Below, in pieces: positions 53,356 through 62,785 of a stretch of DNA of 64,000 bases; the stretch's first letter is position 1; each line of letters starts with the position of its first letter. The position numbers and the translations under genes were made by a program. This DNA is from Frankia nepalensis (GTDB lineage: Bacteria; Actinomycetota; Actinomycetes; Frankiales; Frankiaceae). The notes under the pieces are model-generated. The model saw only the letters and a list, made by a program, of their open reading frames with translations. It had not been told where the DNA came from and did no database searches. The stretch is taken from assembly GCF_016786325.1 (NCBI RefSeq), contig NZ_JADWYU010000199.1, positions 1 through 64,000 on the forward strand, written 5' to 3'.

Positions 53356-54350
53356 GATGACTCCTCCAGGTCTGCGTCGGTGGCGCCGGCACGGGTGGCG
53401 GCGGGGCCGTCGGCCTCGGCGGCCTCGGTGGCCGCGGCGCCCGGCGCCGTGGTGAGCAGGGCGCGGGTCAGCCTGTCCTCCAGCTCGTGGAAGGCAGGGT
53501 CGGTCAGCAGCTCCAGGCCACGGGGGCGGTCGAAGGGCACGGTGACGACGTCGACGACCCGGGCCGGCCGGGCGCTCATCACCACGACCCGGTCGGACAG
53601 CAGCACGGCCTCGTCGACCGCGTGCGTGACCATCAGGGTGGTGATCCGTCGCTGTGCCCAGATCCGCTGCAGCTCGAGGTTGAGCCGGCGGCGGGTGACG
53701 GCGTCCAGCGCGCCGAAGGGCTCGTCCAGCAACAGGACGTCGGGCCGCAGGACCAGCGAACGCGCGATCGACACCCGCTGGCGCATCCCGCCGGACAGCT
53801 CGCGCGGGCGCAGCCCGGCCGAGGCCGTCAGGCCGACCAGCTCGATCAGCTCGTCGACGAGGTCCCGGTCGACCCGCCGGCCGACGGCCCGGAACGGCAG
53901 CGCGATGTTGCCGCGCACATCCAGCCAGGGCAGCAGCGCGTGGTCCTGGAAGGCGATCCCCAGCCGGTGCTCGGACACCACCTCGGCCGGTGGGCGGCCG
54001 AGCACCCGGACCTCGCCGCCGGTGGGCGCCTCGAGGCCCGCGACCATCCGCAGCGCCGTCGACTTCCCGCATCCGGACGGGCCGAGCAGGGAGACGAACT
54101 CGCCGCCGCCGACCTCGAAGCTGACCTGGTCGAGTGCCCGCAGGGCACCTCGGCGGCCGGCGTCGAAGGTCTTGGAGACGGCGGCGAACCCGATACCGGG
54201 GCCGGTAGGGGAGCGGGGCGCGGGTACGGCGGGTTTCCCGGCGGTGAACGTCCCGGCGGTGGCCGACACGGCCGGGGCCGTGCCGCCGGCCGCGGCGGTC
54301 CCAGCCGGGGCGGCCGCGCTGGTGGCGGCCGTGCTCGGGGCGGCGGTCAT
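53352..54350 (-). CDS. nitrate/sulfonate/taurine-type ABC transporter ATPase
   Basis: Protein of 332 aa. After a 55-residue Ala/Pro/Thr leader come Walker A GPSGCGKST, Q-loop FQDHALLPWL, signature LSGGMRQRVSIARS, Walker B LLLDEPFGALD and switch THAVDEA, the standard SsuB/TauB order. ATG at 54350 overlaps the oxygenase stop (ATGA). It drives the fused permease. Confidence 0.93.
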   Translation of the reverse strand: MTAAPSTAATSAAAPAGTAAAGGTAPAVSATAGTFTAGKPAVPAPRSPTGPGIGFAAVSKTFDAGRRGALRALDQVSFEVGGGEFVSLLGPSGCGKSTALRMVAGLEAPTGGEVRVLGRPPAEVVSEHRLGIAFQDHALLPWLDVRGNIALPFRAVGRRVDRDLVDELIELVGLTASAGLRPRELSGGMRQRVSIARSLVLRPDVLLLDEPFGALDAVTRRRLNLELQRIWAQRRITTLMVTHAVDEAVLLSDRVVVMSARPARVVDVVTVPFDRPRGLELLTDPAFHELEDRLTRALLTTAPGAAATEAAEADGPAATRAGATDADLEESS

Positions 54351-55462
54351 GCAGTCACCTCGTTGCGGTGGCGCACGGTCGTGGCGCGTGGCGCGACCCG
54401 GCCGAGCTGGGCGAGTTTCGTCGTCAGATAGGCGCCGGCGGTGATCGAGACCGGTCGGCCGGCCGGATCGACACCGTCGATCACGGCGTCGTGGTTCGGG
54501 AACTGGAAGTGGGCGATGCTGGTCCGGGCCGGGTAGGGCGGCCGGCCGGGCGGCACCGCGACCCGGTGCCAGGCCGACCGCCACCGCGCGCCGCTCAGCA
54601 CGGCCAGCAGGTCGCCCACGTTGACGACCAGGCCGTCGGGCGGGCAGGTGACCGGGACCCAGGCCTCGCCGACCCGGACCTCCAGCCCGGGGTGGCCGTC
54701 GACGGCGAGGACGGTCAGCGTCCCGTAGTCGGTGTGCGCGCCACCGCGCCGCTGACCGGCCTCGGGGGGCGCGGCGAGCGCCGGGTAGTGGTTCGCCCGG
54801 GTGGTACCGATCGGGCGGGTCACCAGGGCGTCGAAGGCGCGCGGGTCGTCACGCAGGGCCAGCGCGGCGACCTGGAGCAGCCGGTGCGCGAAGGCCTCCA
54901 TGGCCCGCCGGTAGGCGATCCAGGTCCGCTGGAAGCCGGGGAGGTGGGGCGGCCAGACGTTGCCGGCCGTGAACGGCCCCGCGTCGACGGGCGGCTCCGG
55001 CCCGATCGCGAACGTCTCGGAGAGGTCGGGCCGATCCGCCGCCGGATCCGCTGGCGCGGCCCGCCCGGCGGCCGTGGCCGGATCGGCTGGCCCGGAGCCG
55101 CTGGCAGGGTTTGTCGGGGGCGCGGCGGCGAGTGCCTGGGCCTCGGCGCCCAGGCCGTAGTAGCCGCGCTGCACACCGGGCGGACACTGAAGGCGCAGAC
55201 CGTCCTTGGTGACGCCGTCGGACCTGAAGAGATCGTTCGCGGCGGCGAGCGCGGCGGCGGTCAGCGACCGGTCGACGCCGTGACCGACAGCGACGAAGAA
55301 CCCGGTCGCCGTGCACGCGGCGTCGACCCGCGCGGCCACGTCCGCCAACGCAGCGGCATTACCTCTTTCAATATCGCTGACATCGATCACCGCCAGACCC
55401 TGGCTGCTCGGCTCTCGCGCTCCCGCTCCCACGGGCAAAATATTGATGGGATCTATTTTCAT
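54347..55462 (-). CDS. isopenicillin-N-synthase-like Fe(II)/2-oxoglutarate oxygenase (second copy)
   Basis: Protein of 371 aa. HTDYGTLTVL (H, D), SAWHRVAVP (distal H) and PARTSIAHFQFPNH (Arg) give the active site; NHYP and VNVGDLLAVLSG match the copy at 42752-43918. An Ala/Pro-rich stretch sits just before PDLSETF, as in that copy. ATG at 55462 lies on an AT-rich palindrome; GTG codons about 10 and 23 residues later are alternatives. It is the first gene of the minus-strand module. Confidence 0.88.
   Translation of the reverse strand: MKIDPINILPVGAGAREPSSQGLAVIDVSDIERGNAAALADVAARVDAACTATGFFVAVGHGVDRSLTAAALAAANDLFRSDGVTKDGLRLQCPPGVQRGYYGLGAEAQALAAAPPTNPASGSGPADPATAAGRAAPADPAADRPDLSETFAIGPEPPVDAGPFTAGNVWPPHLPGFQRTWIAYRRAMEAFAHRLLQVAALALRDDPRAFDALVTRPIGTTRANHYPALAAPPEAGQRRGGAHTDYGTLTVLAVDGHPGLEVRVGEAWVPVTCPPDGLVVNVGDLLAVLSGARWRSAWHRVAVPPGRPPYPARTSIAHFQFPNHDAVIDGVDPAGRPVSITAGAYLTTKLAQLGRVAPRATTVRHRNEVTA
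55442..55456. promoter_or_regulatory. near-palindrome ATTGAT-GGG-ATCTAT at the module head
   Basis: It falls within the first codons of the annotated oxygenase, in an AT-rich patch. It shares arms and spacing with the perfect site at 47882-47896. If it is an operator, the true oxygenase start may lie downstream. Confidence 0.4.
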
Positions 55463-55829
55463 CGAGATGACTGCTCCGTTACGGTCCCGCGTCGACCGCC
55501 CGGCCGACCCGGCCGACCCGGCCGGCCTGACGCCAACGAAGTAGCGACATCACCCACGGTGACCACTGGGGGAGCGCCCCGGCCCGCGCGCCGGAGCGCG
55601 GCGGGTCGCGCCGCCGCTCGCCGAGACGCCTCGGCCGTGCCGGCGTTGCCGGACCTGTCGGATACTGTCTGTCAGCGGGGGCGGGCCGATCCGGCGTCAC
55701 GGGGGCGGCGTGCGGTGATGGACCTTCCCTGTGTGGACACGGTCGGAAGCCCGGGAGTTCTCCCTGGATGACGACGGCGAAATAGCTGGATGTTTGTGTC
55801 AGACCTGTTCGGGCCGCGAAGGGAACGTG
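55463..55829. other. divergent intergenic region between the oxygenase module and the SMC operon
   Basis: About 370 bp separating a minus-strand and a plus-strand operon, so both promoters should be here. A plus-strand frame is open from 55731 (GTG) into the first SMC gene but lacks a ribosome site. No clear operator is seen. Confidence 0.5.
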
Positions 55830-57425
55830 ATGGCGGAGGGGTGGGCGCCTTCCGGTGAGCCCGCCGACTGGGGCATCGCGATCCCGACGGATGACGTATC
55901 GATTGCCCGGCGGCGGCGCGCCCTGGCGCCGATACAGGTGCTTACCGACATCGAACGGACCAAGTCGAGCCTGGACGGGGACTTCTGGCATCGCTACGAC
56001 CTGTTCAACATCGCGCTTGCCGTCATCGACCAGGTCGCGCTCGCGATGGGAATCTCGGCCGGTCGTACCTGGGACGAGACCGTGGACTATGCCGGCGGGC
56101 AGGCCGCCCGCCAGGTGCCCGACGCCGCGCCCACGCAGTGGCGGGCGGTCGCGGAACGGGTGGTCGTCTCCCTCGTGACGACCGACGTCGAGACCGTCCC
56201 CTATCTCGTGCACAGTGACGAAGGCCCGAAATGGCTCGCGCAGCGATTCCGGCTGCTCTATGCGCACGCGAGCCCGGATGGCGGGGAGCACCTGCGCGCG
56301 TCGGAACAGGCCATCAACATCTTCATCGACGCGCTCGACCTGGAGATCGAGGCGGCGCAGGTCGCCAATGAGGCACAGTTGCGCGCCCTCATCGCGCGGG
56401 GCGCGATCGAGTCCGCCGTCGCGATCGCGCGCCATGCCCGTTACCGGTCCATCCAGCTGCAGGAGAAGGTCCGCCGGATCGTCGCGGACACGCTGATCGA
56501 CCCCGACACCCATGACTGGGTCGACGACGTCCCCGCGGTCCTCGACACGGCGCTGACCCATGTGGCGGAACGCCTCGCCGCGGAGACGGAACTGCTCGAC
56601 GCGGTCGCCGATCGGCGCGGGGACCTGACCGACTCCGTCCGGCTCGCCTCCGCCAACCAGCTCGTGGAGATCCTCCGCGAGTGCCGACATCGGCACAACG
56701 AGCTGCACGGGCATCTGATCGGGGCCCGCGGCCGGCTCCGCGACGCCCTCGACGACCGGTTCGGCCGCCCGGTGGGCGCCGCGCACCTGGCCAACATCGG
56801 CTCGGACCTGCTGGATCCGTACCTGCTGCGCCCCACCGGGCAGGCGGCGGCCGTAGCGCCCCGGCTGCTGGCGGCCGTGGGCGGGATCGCGGCGCGCTGG
56901 TGGCCGTCGCTGGCGACGCTCGTCGACGAGCTCTGCGCGCCGCCACGCCAGCCCGGGCAGGGCGAGGAGGTGGAGGAGCCCGAGTTCGCCGACTCCACCG
57001 AGCGGGCCTGGTGGGAGCCCTACGAGGACACCGTCGCGGCGATGCTCGACGCGCTGGAGGAGCCGATCCGGCTGTCCCAGCTGCTCGCCCGGGTCGAGGA
57101 GACCGCGGCCGGGGCCCAGGACGACGACGGCGAGCCGCTCGACCCGTCGGCGCTGGCCGCCGCGGTCGTGCACGCGGCGCACCGGGCGTGGACGACCCGC
57201 CTGGCCGGGCGCACGAGCGGCGAGCGGGTCGTGGTCGGCGTCGACACGGGCGCCGCGCTCGACACGGGCCAGGTCCGCTCGGCCGACCTGCTGCTCGTCC
57301 CGGCGACGGTGACGGCGGACATCGACGCCGCCGCGCCGACCCGGCCCGCGGCGCGCGACGTGCCCTGGCAGCGGGACGACGCGTCCCACGAACCCGGCGA
57401 CCTCGAACCGGAGCTGGCTGGATGA
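55830..57425 (+). CDS. jetA: JetA-like (MukF-type kleisin) subunit of a Wadjet-like SMC system
   Basis: Protein of 531 aa, almost all helical. An N-terminal winged-helix-like segment (DLFNIALAVIDQVALAMG, about residues 62-79) is followed by long helices and an acidic middle (EEVEEPEF), with a predicted C-terminal winged region. ATG at 55830 follows GAAGGGAAC. Sequence identity to MukF is not obvious by eye; the call rests on its size, first place in the operon and the clear JetC and JetD downstream. The stop overlaps the next start (ATGA). Confidence 0.7.
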   Translation: MAEGWAPSGEPADWGIAIPTDDVSIARRRRALAPIQVLTDIERTKSSLDGDFWHRYDLFNIALAVIDQVALAMGISAGRTWDETVDYAGGQAARQVPDAAPTQWRAVAERVVVSLVTTDVETVPYLVHSDEGPKWLAQRFRLLYAHASPDGGEHLRASEQAINIFIDALDLEIEAAQVANEAQLRALIARGAIESAVAIARHARYRSIQLQEKVRRIVADTLIDPDTHDWVDDVPAVLDTALTHVAERLAAETELLDAVADRRGDLTDSVRLASANQLVEILRECRHRHNELHGHLIGARGRLRDALDDRFGRPVGAAHLANIGSDLLDPYLLRPTGQAAAVAPRLLAAVGGIAARWWPSLATLVDELCAPPRQPGQGEEVEEPEFADSTERAWWEPYEDTVAAMLDALEEPIRLSQLLARVEETAAGAQDDDGEPLDPSALAAAVVHAAHRAWTTRLAGRTSGERVVVGVDTGAALDTGQVRSADLLLVPATVTADIDAAAPTRPAARDVPWQRDDASHEPGDLEPELAG

Positions 57426-58222
57426 CCCTCGCAGGCGACGCCCTCGACCTCGGCCGGCTGCTCGCGTGGGCCGCGCGCCCCCGGGAGACCCCCGCCCGGC
57501 ACGACGACTACCACCAGGTGGTCACTCGCTACCTCCAGGACCCTGACTTCGCGAGCGCGGCCGACGCGATGTTCACCGGCGCCGGCCTGCGGGTGGTCGT
57601 CACCGCGACGGACGGGGTGATCGTCACCGCCGAGGCGACGTCGTCGCTGCGCCTCACCGCCGGCGACGTCATGAAGCGGGCACAGCCCCAGCACCGGGCG
57701 GTCGTCGGGGCGGTGGTGCTCGCGGTCGCCCGCACCGCCTATCCCGAGCCGTCGATGCTCAACGACCCCGACCGGGTCGCGGTCTTCACGGCGCAGACGG
57801 TCGTCGATACCCTCGACCGGGCCGCGCAGGCCCACGAGGAGCGCAGCGAGCGCGACGGTGACCTCGACGACGACAGCGTCGAGATGTGGCGCCGGTGGCA
57901 GGCGATCGCGCCCGCCCGCCCGAACGCGCGCCGCAAGTCCGTGAGCGACCGCCAGGGCGTGGTCGCGCGGGTGTGCCGGATCCTCGCGGACGCGGGCTAC
58001 CTGACCGCCCGCGGCGAGACCGACGGCGGTACCTGGATGAGCCGGCCGCGCTTTCGCTACGCGGTGGCCGAGCTGTGCGCGGACTCGGAGCTGTACGCGC
58101 TGGTGAACGGGATCGCCGAGCACCCGCCGGACGAGCCGGGCACCGGCCGGCCGGGCGGCGAGGGCGAGACCGACGGCGGCAACGACAGCGGGACCGACCG
58201 CGACCATGACGGGCAGGGGTAG
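57422..58222 (+). CDS. jetB: JetB-like (MukE-type) subunit
   Basis: Protein of 266 aa. Several winged-helix elements are likely: YHQVVTRYLQDPDFASAADAMF near the start and SDRQGVVARVCRILADAGYL (about residues 178-197) with a following strand, typical of MukE/DUF4194-like proteins. The last 30 residues are acidic and Gly-rich. It starts inside the JetA stop (ATGA) and ends 3 bp before JetC. MukE-type proteins bind the kleisin and DNA. Confidence 0.7.
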   Translation: MTLAGDALDLGRLLAWAARPRETPARHDDYHQVVTRYLQDPDFASAADAMFTGAGLRVVVTATDGVIVTAEATSSLRLTAGDVMKRAQPQHRAVVGAVVLAVARTAYPEPSMLNDPDRVAVFTAQTVVDTLDRAAQAHEERSERDGDLDDDSVEMWRRWQAIAPARPNARRKSVSDRQGVVARVCRILADAGYLTARGETDGGTWMSRPRFRYAVAELCADSELYALVNGIAEHPPDEPGTGRPGGEGETDGGNDSGTDRDHDGQG

Positions 58223-58225
58223 CCG

Positions 58226-61200
58226 ATGAGTTCCGCCCGCGGGCTCCAGACCGGTCTCGCGTGGGACGAGCCGGCGGCGCCGAGTAGCCCGGAGGCGCTG
58301 CCGACCCCGCCGCTGCGGCTGCGCCGCGTCCACCTGCGCGGCGTCGGCCCGGACGGCGCCCGGTTCGACCCACTGGACCTCGACTTCACCGCGCGCGACG
58401 GGGCGGCCTCGCGGGTCCTGCTCTCGCTGACGAACACCGGCGGCAAGTCGACGCTGATCACCCTGGTGTCCAGTCTCGTCGTGCCGGCGGCGCGCGCCCA
58501 GGTCGGCGGCAAGAACCTCGGCGACTACGTGCTGACCGGGGACACGTCGCATGTGGTCTGCGAGTGGGAGGACGCGGCCAGCCGGACCCGGACGGTGACC
58601 GGGACGGTGATGGAGTGGAAGGACGGCCGCCGCCAGCCCGGCCATCGGCAGCGGTCGACGACGAACATGCGCCGCGCCTGGTACCTGTTCCGGACCGGGC
58701 CGGGCGACTACGGCGTCGACGACCTGCCGTTCGTGTCCGAGGGCCGGCGGACGACGTTCGAGGCGTTCGTCGGCCAGGTGTCGAGCGCCCTGTCCGCCCG
58801 GCCGCGCTCCCAGTGGGCGATGACGCAGACCCAGCAGGAATGGACCGAGACGCTGGAGCGGCTCACCAGCATCGACCCGGTGCTGTTCGGCTACCAGATG
58901 CGGATGAACGACTCGGAGGCCGGCGCCGAGAAACTGCTCGCGACGTTCGACTCGCCGGACAACGTCGTCCGCTTCTTCATCGCCGCCCTCAACGACGACC
59001 GCGAGCTGGCCGACTTCACCGCGAAGCTCGGGCCCTATGCCGCGCTCGCCGTCGCGCGGCCCGGGCTCGCGGCGCTGGCCGAGTTCGGCGCCCAGGTCGG
59101 CGCGCGGCTGGAAGCCGTCAGCGCGCGGGCGCGCATCGCGGACGACGCCGGCGGGCAGACGGTGCGGGCGCGGCTCGGGGGCGGGGAGCACGCGGCGGCG
59201 CTCGACAACCGGGTCAGCCGCGACCAGACGTCGCTGCGGGATCTGGAGCAGGCGGCGCAGGCCGCGGCGCTGGCCTTCCAGACTGCGCGCCGCGAGTACG
59301 GCCAGATCAGCGACATCCGGCTCCAGCTGCTGCTCGAGGACGCGCGGGCGCGCCTCACCGCGGCCGAGGCGGCCGTCGGGCGCGCCACGGCGGACGCGCG
59401 CGCCACCGCCGCCGAGTCGGCGGCCTGGGAGGCGGTCGACCTCGTCCTCGACATCGACCGGGCGCGGACCGACCGCGACGCGGCCCGGGCGGCCTACGAG
59501 GCCGCCGACGCCGGGCTGGAGCCGCTGCGGGCCAGGGCGCGAACAGCCAGGGCCGCGCTGGCGGGACGCCTGCAGGCGCTCGCGGACGAGGCGGAGGCCG
59601 TCGCCGCCGTCGCCAGCGACGAGGCGGCGACCGCCGAGCGGGCCGCCGACGAGGCCGTGGACCGGCGCTCCCAGGCCGACGGCCGGGCGCATGACGCCCG
59701 GCGGGAACTGGAGTCGATCGACGCCGCCGTCGCCGCGGCGGACGCGGCGGCCCACGCCGCCGTCACGGCCGGCTGGCTGCTCGACGGGGAACGCCCAGAG
59801 CCGTGCCAGCACCGCTGGGCGCTGGCCGCCACGGCCGCCGACGACGAGGCGGACGCGCACGGCACGGCGGCCGACGAGGCGGACGAGGCCCACCAGGCCG
59901 CGGTGCGCGCGCTCGACCTGCTCGACGGCCAGCTCACCGGGCTGCGGGCCGCCGCGGGCGACGACGAGCGCGCGCGCCGGGCGTTCGACGACGACGTCAC
60001 GGCCCTCGCCGGCCACGAGACTCTCCGGTCGCGGCTTCCGGACGGGCCCCGCGACGCCGCGGAGGTGGGGCGCGCCGCGGACGCGGCCGACGAGGAGGCC
60101 CGCGAGGCCGACCGCCGCGCCGCCGAGCACGAGCAGGTGGCGAAGATCGCGGCGGACGAGCTCAACCACCTCGACGGGACGGGCACGGCGCCCGGCGCCG
60201 CGGACGCGCTCGCGGTGCTCGCGGTCCTGGTCGACGCCCGGCTCGGCGCGGTCACCGGCCTGGAGTGGATCGAGCACAACGTCGTCGACGCGGCGGCGCG
60301 GCCGGCGTTCATCGGCGCGCGTCCCGAGCTCGCCGGCGGCGTCGTCGTCACCGACCCGGCCCGCTTCGACGCCGCCGTCGCCGTGCTCACCGACGCCGAG
60401 CTCATGACGCGGTCGCCGGTCGCGCTCGTCACCCCGCCACCGGCGCCACGGCCGGCCGAGGCGGCCGGCCCGGCCGAGCCTTCCGAGCCTTCCGGGCCGG
60501 CCGGGCGCGACGGGGCGCGGCGGCACGTTGTCCTGCCGCATCGGGCTACCTGGGACCGGGCCTGGGCGGCCACCCGGCGTGACGAGCTCGACGCCGCCCG
60601 GTCCGCGGCGGCCGCCGTCGCCGCGGCGGCCCGCGCGGCCGCCCTGGCGCACCGCCGTGCCTCGGCGGCCTGCGCGCAGTTCGTCGCCCGCTGGCCAGGA
60701 GCGAGCCGGGACGAGCTGGTGCGGCGCTCACGCGCGTCCGCCGACCAGGTCGCCGCCGCGGAACGCCGCCAGGAGACGCTGCGCGCGCAGCGGGACAGCG
60801 CGCGTGCCCAGGTCGCCACCGCGCGGCGGGAGCGGGATCTGGCGCTCGCGCGCTCCGCCGGCGCGCGGACGAACGAACAGGCCGCGCGCGGGCTCACGCC
60901 GGTGGTCGCGGCGGCGGAGCGGGCCGCGGACCGCCGGGCCGGCGTCGAGCGGGACCGCCAGCGCGCCCTGCGCGACGCCGAGGAGGCCCGGGAGGCCGAG
61001 TCGAGCGCCCGCGCCCGGGCCAGGGCAGCCCACGGGCGCGCCGCGCGGACGCTGGCGAACCGGGAGCCGTGGCTGCGGGAACGCGACGAGCTCGGCGTCG
61101 ACGTCGCCGGGCCGGACCCCGGAGGCAGCCTCGACGTCGCGCGCCAGGCGTGGACCTCGGTGCGCGCCGAGCTGGCCAGCGCTGAGCAGGGCATGGTCGA

Positions 61201-62779
61201 GGCCGAGACGCTCGCCCGGGCCGAACGCGTTCTCGGCGACCTGCGCGGCCGGCTGCCGCGCTACCCGCAAGCGGCGGTCGAGCGGGCCCGGGTGCTGGCG
61301 GGGACGATCGAGGCCTCGTCGGCGCAGCTGCGGACGGGCGCCCAGCGGCAGGCCCGGGAGGACGCCGCCGCCGCGGAGGCCGGCCGGATCCATGCCGAGG
61401 CGGAGCGGCGGGCGGCCGACGCCGCGGAGCGGTCGGCACGGCCTGCCGACCGGCCCAACCACGTCGACCTGGCGAACATCCCCGAGTGGCGACCCGCCTC
61501 TCCCGGTGAGATCCCCGCGGTCCTGGAACGGCTGGAGGCCCGCAACGCCGAGCTGCTCGCCCGGCGCGACGAGGCGGAGCGGGCTGAGACCGAAGCCCGC
61601 CAGCTGCACGAGCTCGTCGCCCAGGACGTGATCGCGCTGTCGGACACCTCCGGGATGTGGACCGCGGACAAGCCGCCGACCGACTCCGTCTTCGACGGGA
61701 CCAAGGAGGCCGCCCGCACCCGGATGCGAGAGCTGATCACCGCCCTGAACCAGGCGGAGAAGGCCGAGCGAGCGGCCCGCGACGCGCTGCGCGACGCGGT
61801 CGCCGACGCCCGCGCGGTCGCGACGGACCCGCGCTGGCGCGAGCTCGACGCGCCCATCGCCGTGCGGCTGCGCTCGCTGCGGGAACCCGACCTGGTGGCG
61901 GAGGCGGCGCTGCTCGCCCGCCGGATCGACGCGATGACCCGGTCCGCGCGCGCCGACCTCGACCAGATGGACACCCACCGGGAGCTGATCCGCGACGGGC
62001 TGGTCTCGCTGTGCCGCGACCAGCGGCGCCTGCTCAAGGAGGTGTCGCGGACCTCCAGGCTTCCCGGCGGGCTCGGCGATCTCTCCCACCGGCCCGCGGT
62101 GAAGATCGTGTTCGAGGAGGCGCCGGAGGACGCCGCCGTCGCGCGGCTCGCCGCGCGGATCGACGCGTGGGCGGTCGAGCTCGCCGCGAACCCGAAACGC
62201 GCGTCGTCGTCGGAGGCGCGGACCCGCTGGCTCGCGGATGCCGTCCGCGACACGGTCGTGGACCGGCCGCGGGCCGGCGCGTGGACCGTGGAGATCCTCA
62301 AGCCGCGCATCGACGGCAAGGTGATGTACTGCCCGCCGGACCGGATCCCGCACGAGTTCTCCGGCGGGCAGGTCCTGACCCTCGCGGTGCTCGTCTACTG
62401 CGCGCTGTCCGGAGTCCGGTCGGCCCACCGCGCGGGTGGCGCCCGGCCACCGGGAACGCTGATCCTCGACAACCCGTTCGGCGCGGCCTCGGCCGAGGCG
62501 CTGATCGCGATGCAGCACCGGCTGGCGGCGCACACCGGCCTGCAGCTGGTGTGCGCGACCGGGCTCAACGACGCCGGCGTCGACGCCGCGTTCACCGGTG
62601 AGGGATCGGTCATCGTCAAGCTTCGCAACGACGGCGACCTGCGGCGCAACCTGTCGTTCCTGCGGCTGCGCGCGGCCGTCGTCGACGGTGTCGACGTCAC
62701 CGCCGCCCTCACGTCGGGACGCGACCCTGACTCGCAGCGGAACTGGGTCGACGCGAGCGCCTACCGGATCGGCGAGTGA
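58226..62779 (+). CDS. jetC: JetC-like MukB/SMC ATPase
   Basis: Protein of 1517 aa. The N-terminal head has LLSLTNTGGKSTLI (GGKST about residues 72-76). Very long Ala/Arg/Glu coiled coils fill about 290-1300, with a likely hinge region near 680-790. The C-terminal head has HEFSGGQVLTLAV (1376-1388) and Walker B TLILDNPFG, where Asp is about 1415 and Asn 1416 replaces the usual Glu. SMC motors of this kind extrude DNA loops. ATG at 58226, no overlap. It is the largest gene of the window and the centre of the four-gene operon. Confidence 0.85.
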   Translation: MSSARGLQTGLAWDEPAAPSSPEALPTPPLRLRRVHLRGVGPDGARFDPLDLDFTARDGAASRVLLSLTNTGGKSTLITLVSSLVVPAARAQVGGKNLGDYVLTGDTSHVVCEWEDAASRTRTVTGTVMEWKDGRRQPGHRQRSTTNMRRAWYLFRTGPGDYGVDDLPFVSEGRRTTFEAFVGQVSSALSARPRSQWAMTQTQQEWTETLERLTSIDPVLFGYQMRMNDSEAGAEKLLATFDSPDNVVRFFIAALNDDRELADFTAKLGPYAALAVARPGLAALAEFGAQVGARLEAVSARARIADDAGGQTVRARLGGGEHAAALDNRVSRDQTSLRDLEQAAQAAALAFQTARREYGQISDIRLQLLLEDARARLTAAEAAVGRATADARATAAESAAWEAVDLVLDIDRARTDRDAARAAYEAADAGLEPLRARARTARAALAGRLQALADEAEAVAAVASDEAATAERAADEAVDRRSQADGRAHDARRELESIDAAVAAADAAAHAAVTAGWLLDGERPEPCQHRWALAATAADDEADAHGTAADEADEAHQAAVRALDLLDGQLTGLRAAAGDDERARRAFDDDVTALAGHETLRSRLPDGPRDAAEVGRAADAADEEAREADRRAAEHEQVAKIAADELNHLDGTGTAPGAADALAVLAVLVDARLGAVTGLEWIEHNVVDAAARPAFIGARPELAGGVVVTDPARFDAAVAVLTDAELMTRSPVALVTPPPAPRPAEAAGPAEPSEPSGPAGRDGARRHVVLPHRATWDRAWAATRRDELDAARSAAAAVAAAARAAALAHRRASAACAQFVARWPGASRDELVRRSRASADQVAAAERRQETLRAQRDSARAQVATARRERDLALARSAGARTNEQAARGLTPVVAAAERAADRRAGVERDRQRALRDAEEAREAESSARARARAAHGRAARTLANREPWLRERDELGVDVAGPDPGGSLDVARQAWTSVRAELASAEQGMVEAETLARAERVLGDLRGRLPRYPQAAVERARVLAGTIEASSAQLRTGAQRQAREDAAAAEAGRIHAEAERRAADAAERSARPADRPNHVDLANIPEWRPASPGEIPAVLERLEARNAELLARRDEAERAETEARQLHELVAQDVIALSDTSGMWTADKPPTDSVFDGTKEAARTRMRELITALNQAEKAERAARDALRDAVADARAVATDPRWRELDAPIAVRLRSLREPDLVAEAALLARRIDAMTRSARADLDQMDTHRELIRDGLVSLCRDQRRLLKEVSRTSRLPGGLGDLSHRPAVKIVFEEAPEDAAVARLAARIDAWAVELAANPKRASSSEARTRWLADAVRDTVVDRPRAGAWTVEILKPRIDGKVMYCPPDRIPHEFSGGQVLTLAVLVYCALSGVRSAHRAGGARPPGTLILDNPFGAASAEALIAMQHRLAAHTGLQLVCATGLNDAGVDAAFTGEGSVIVKLRNDGDLRRNLSFLRLRAAVVDGVDVTAALTSGRDPDSQRNWVDASAYRIGE

Positions 62780-62785
62780 GCCCCG

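Noticed and set aside
57020-60652. 1210-codon open frame on the minus strand
   Set aside because: It lies antisense to the SMC operon; the composition (Arg/Gly/Val/Pro) is that of an antisense frame of GC-rich coding DNA, with no domain motifs.
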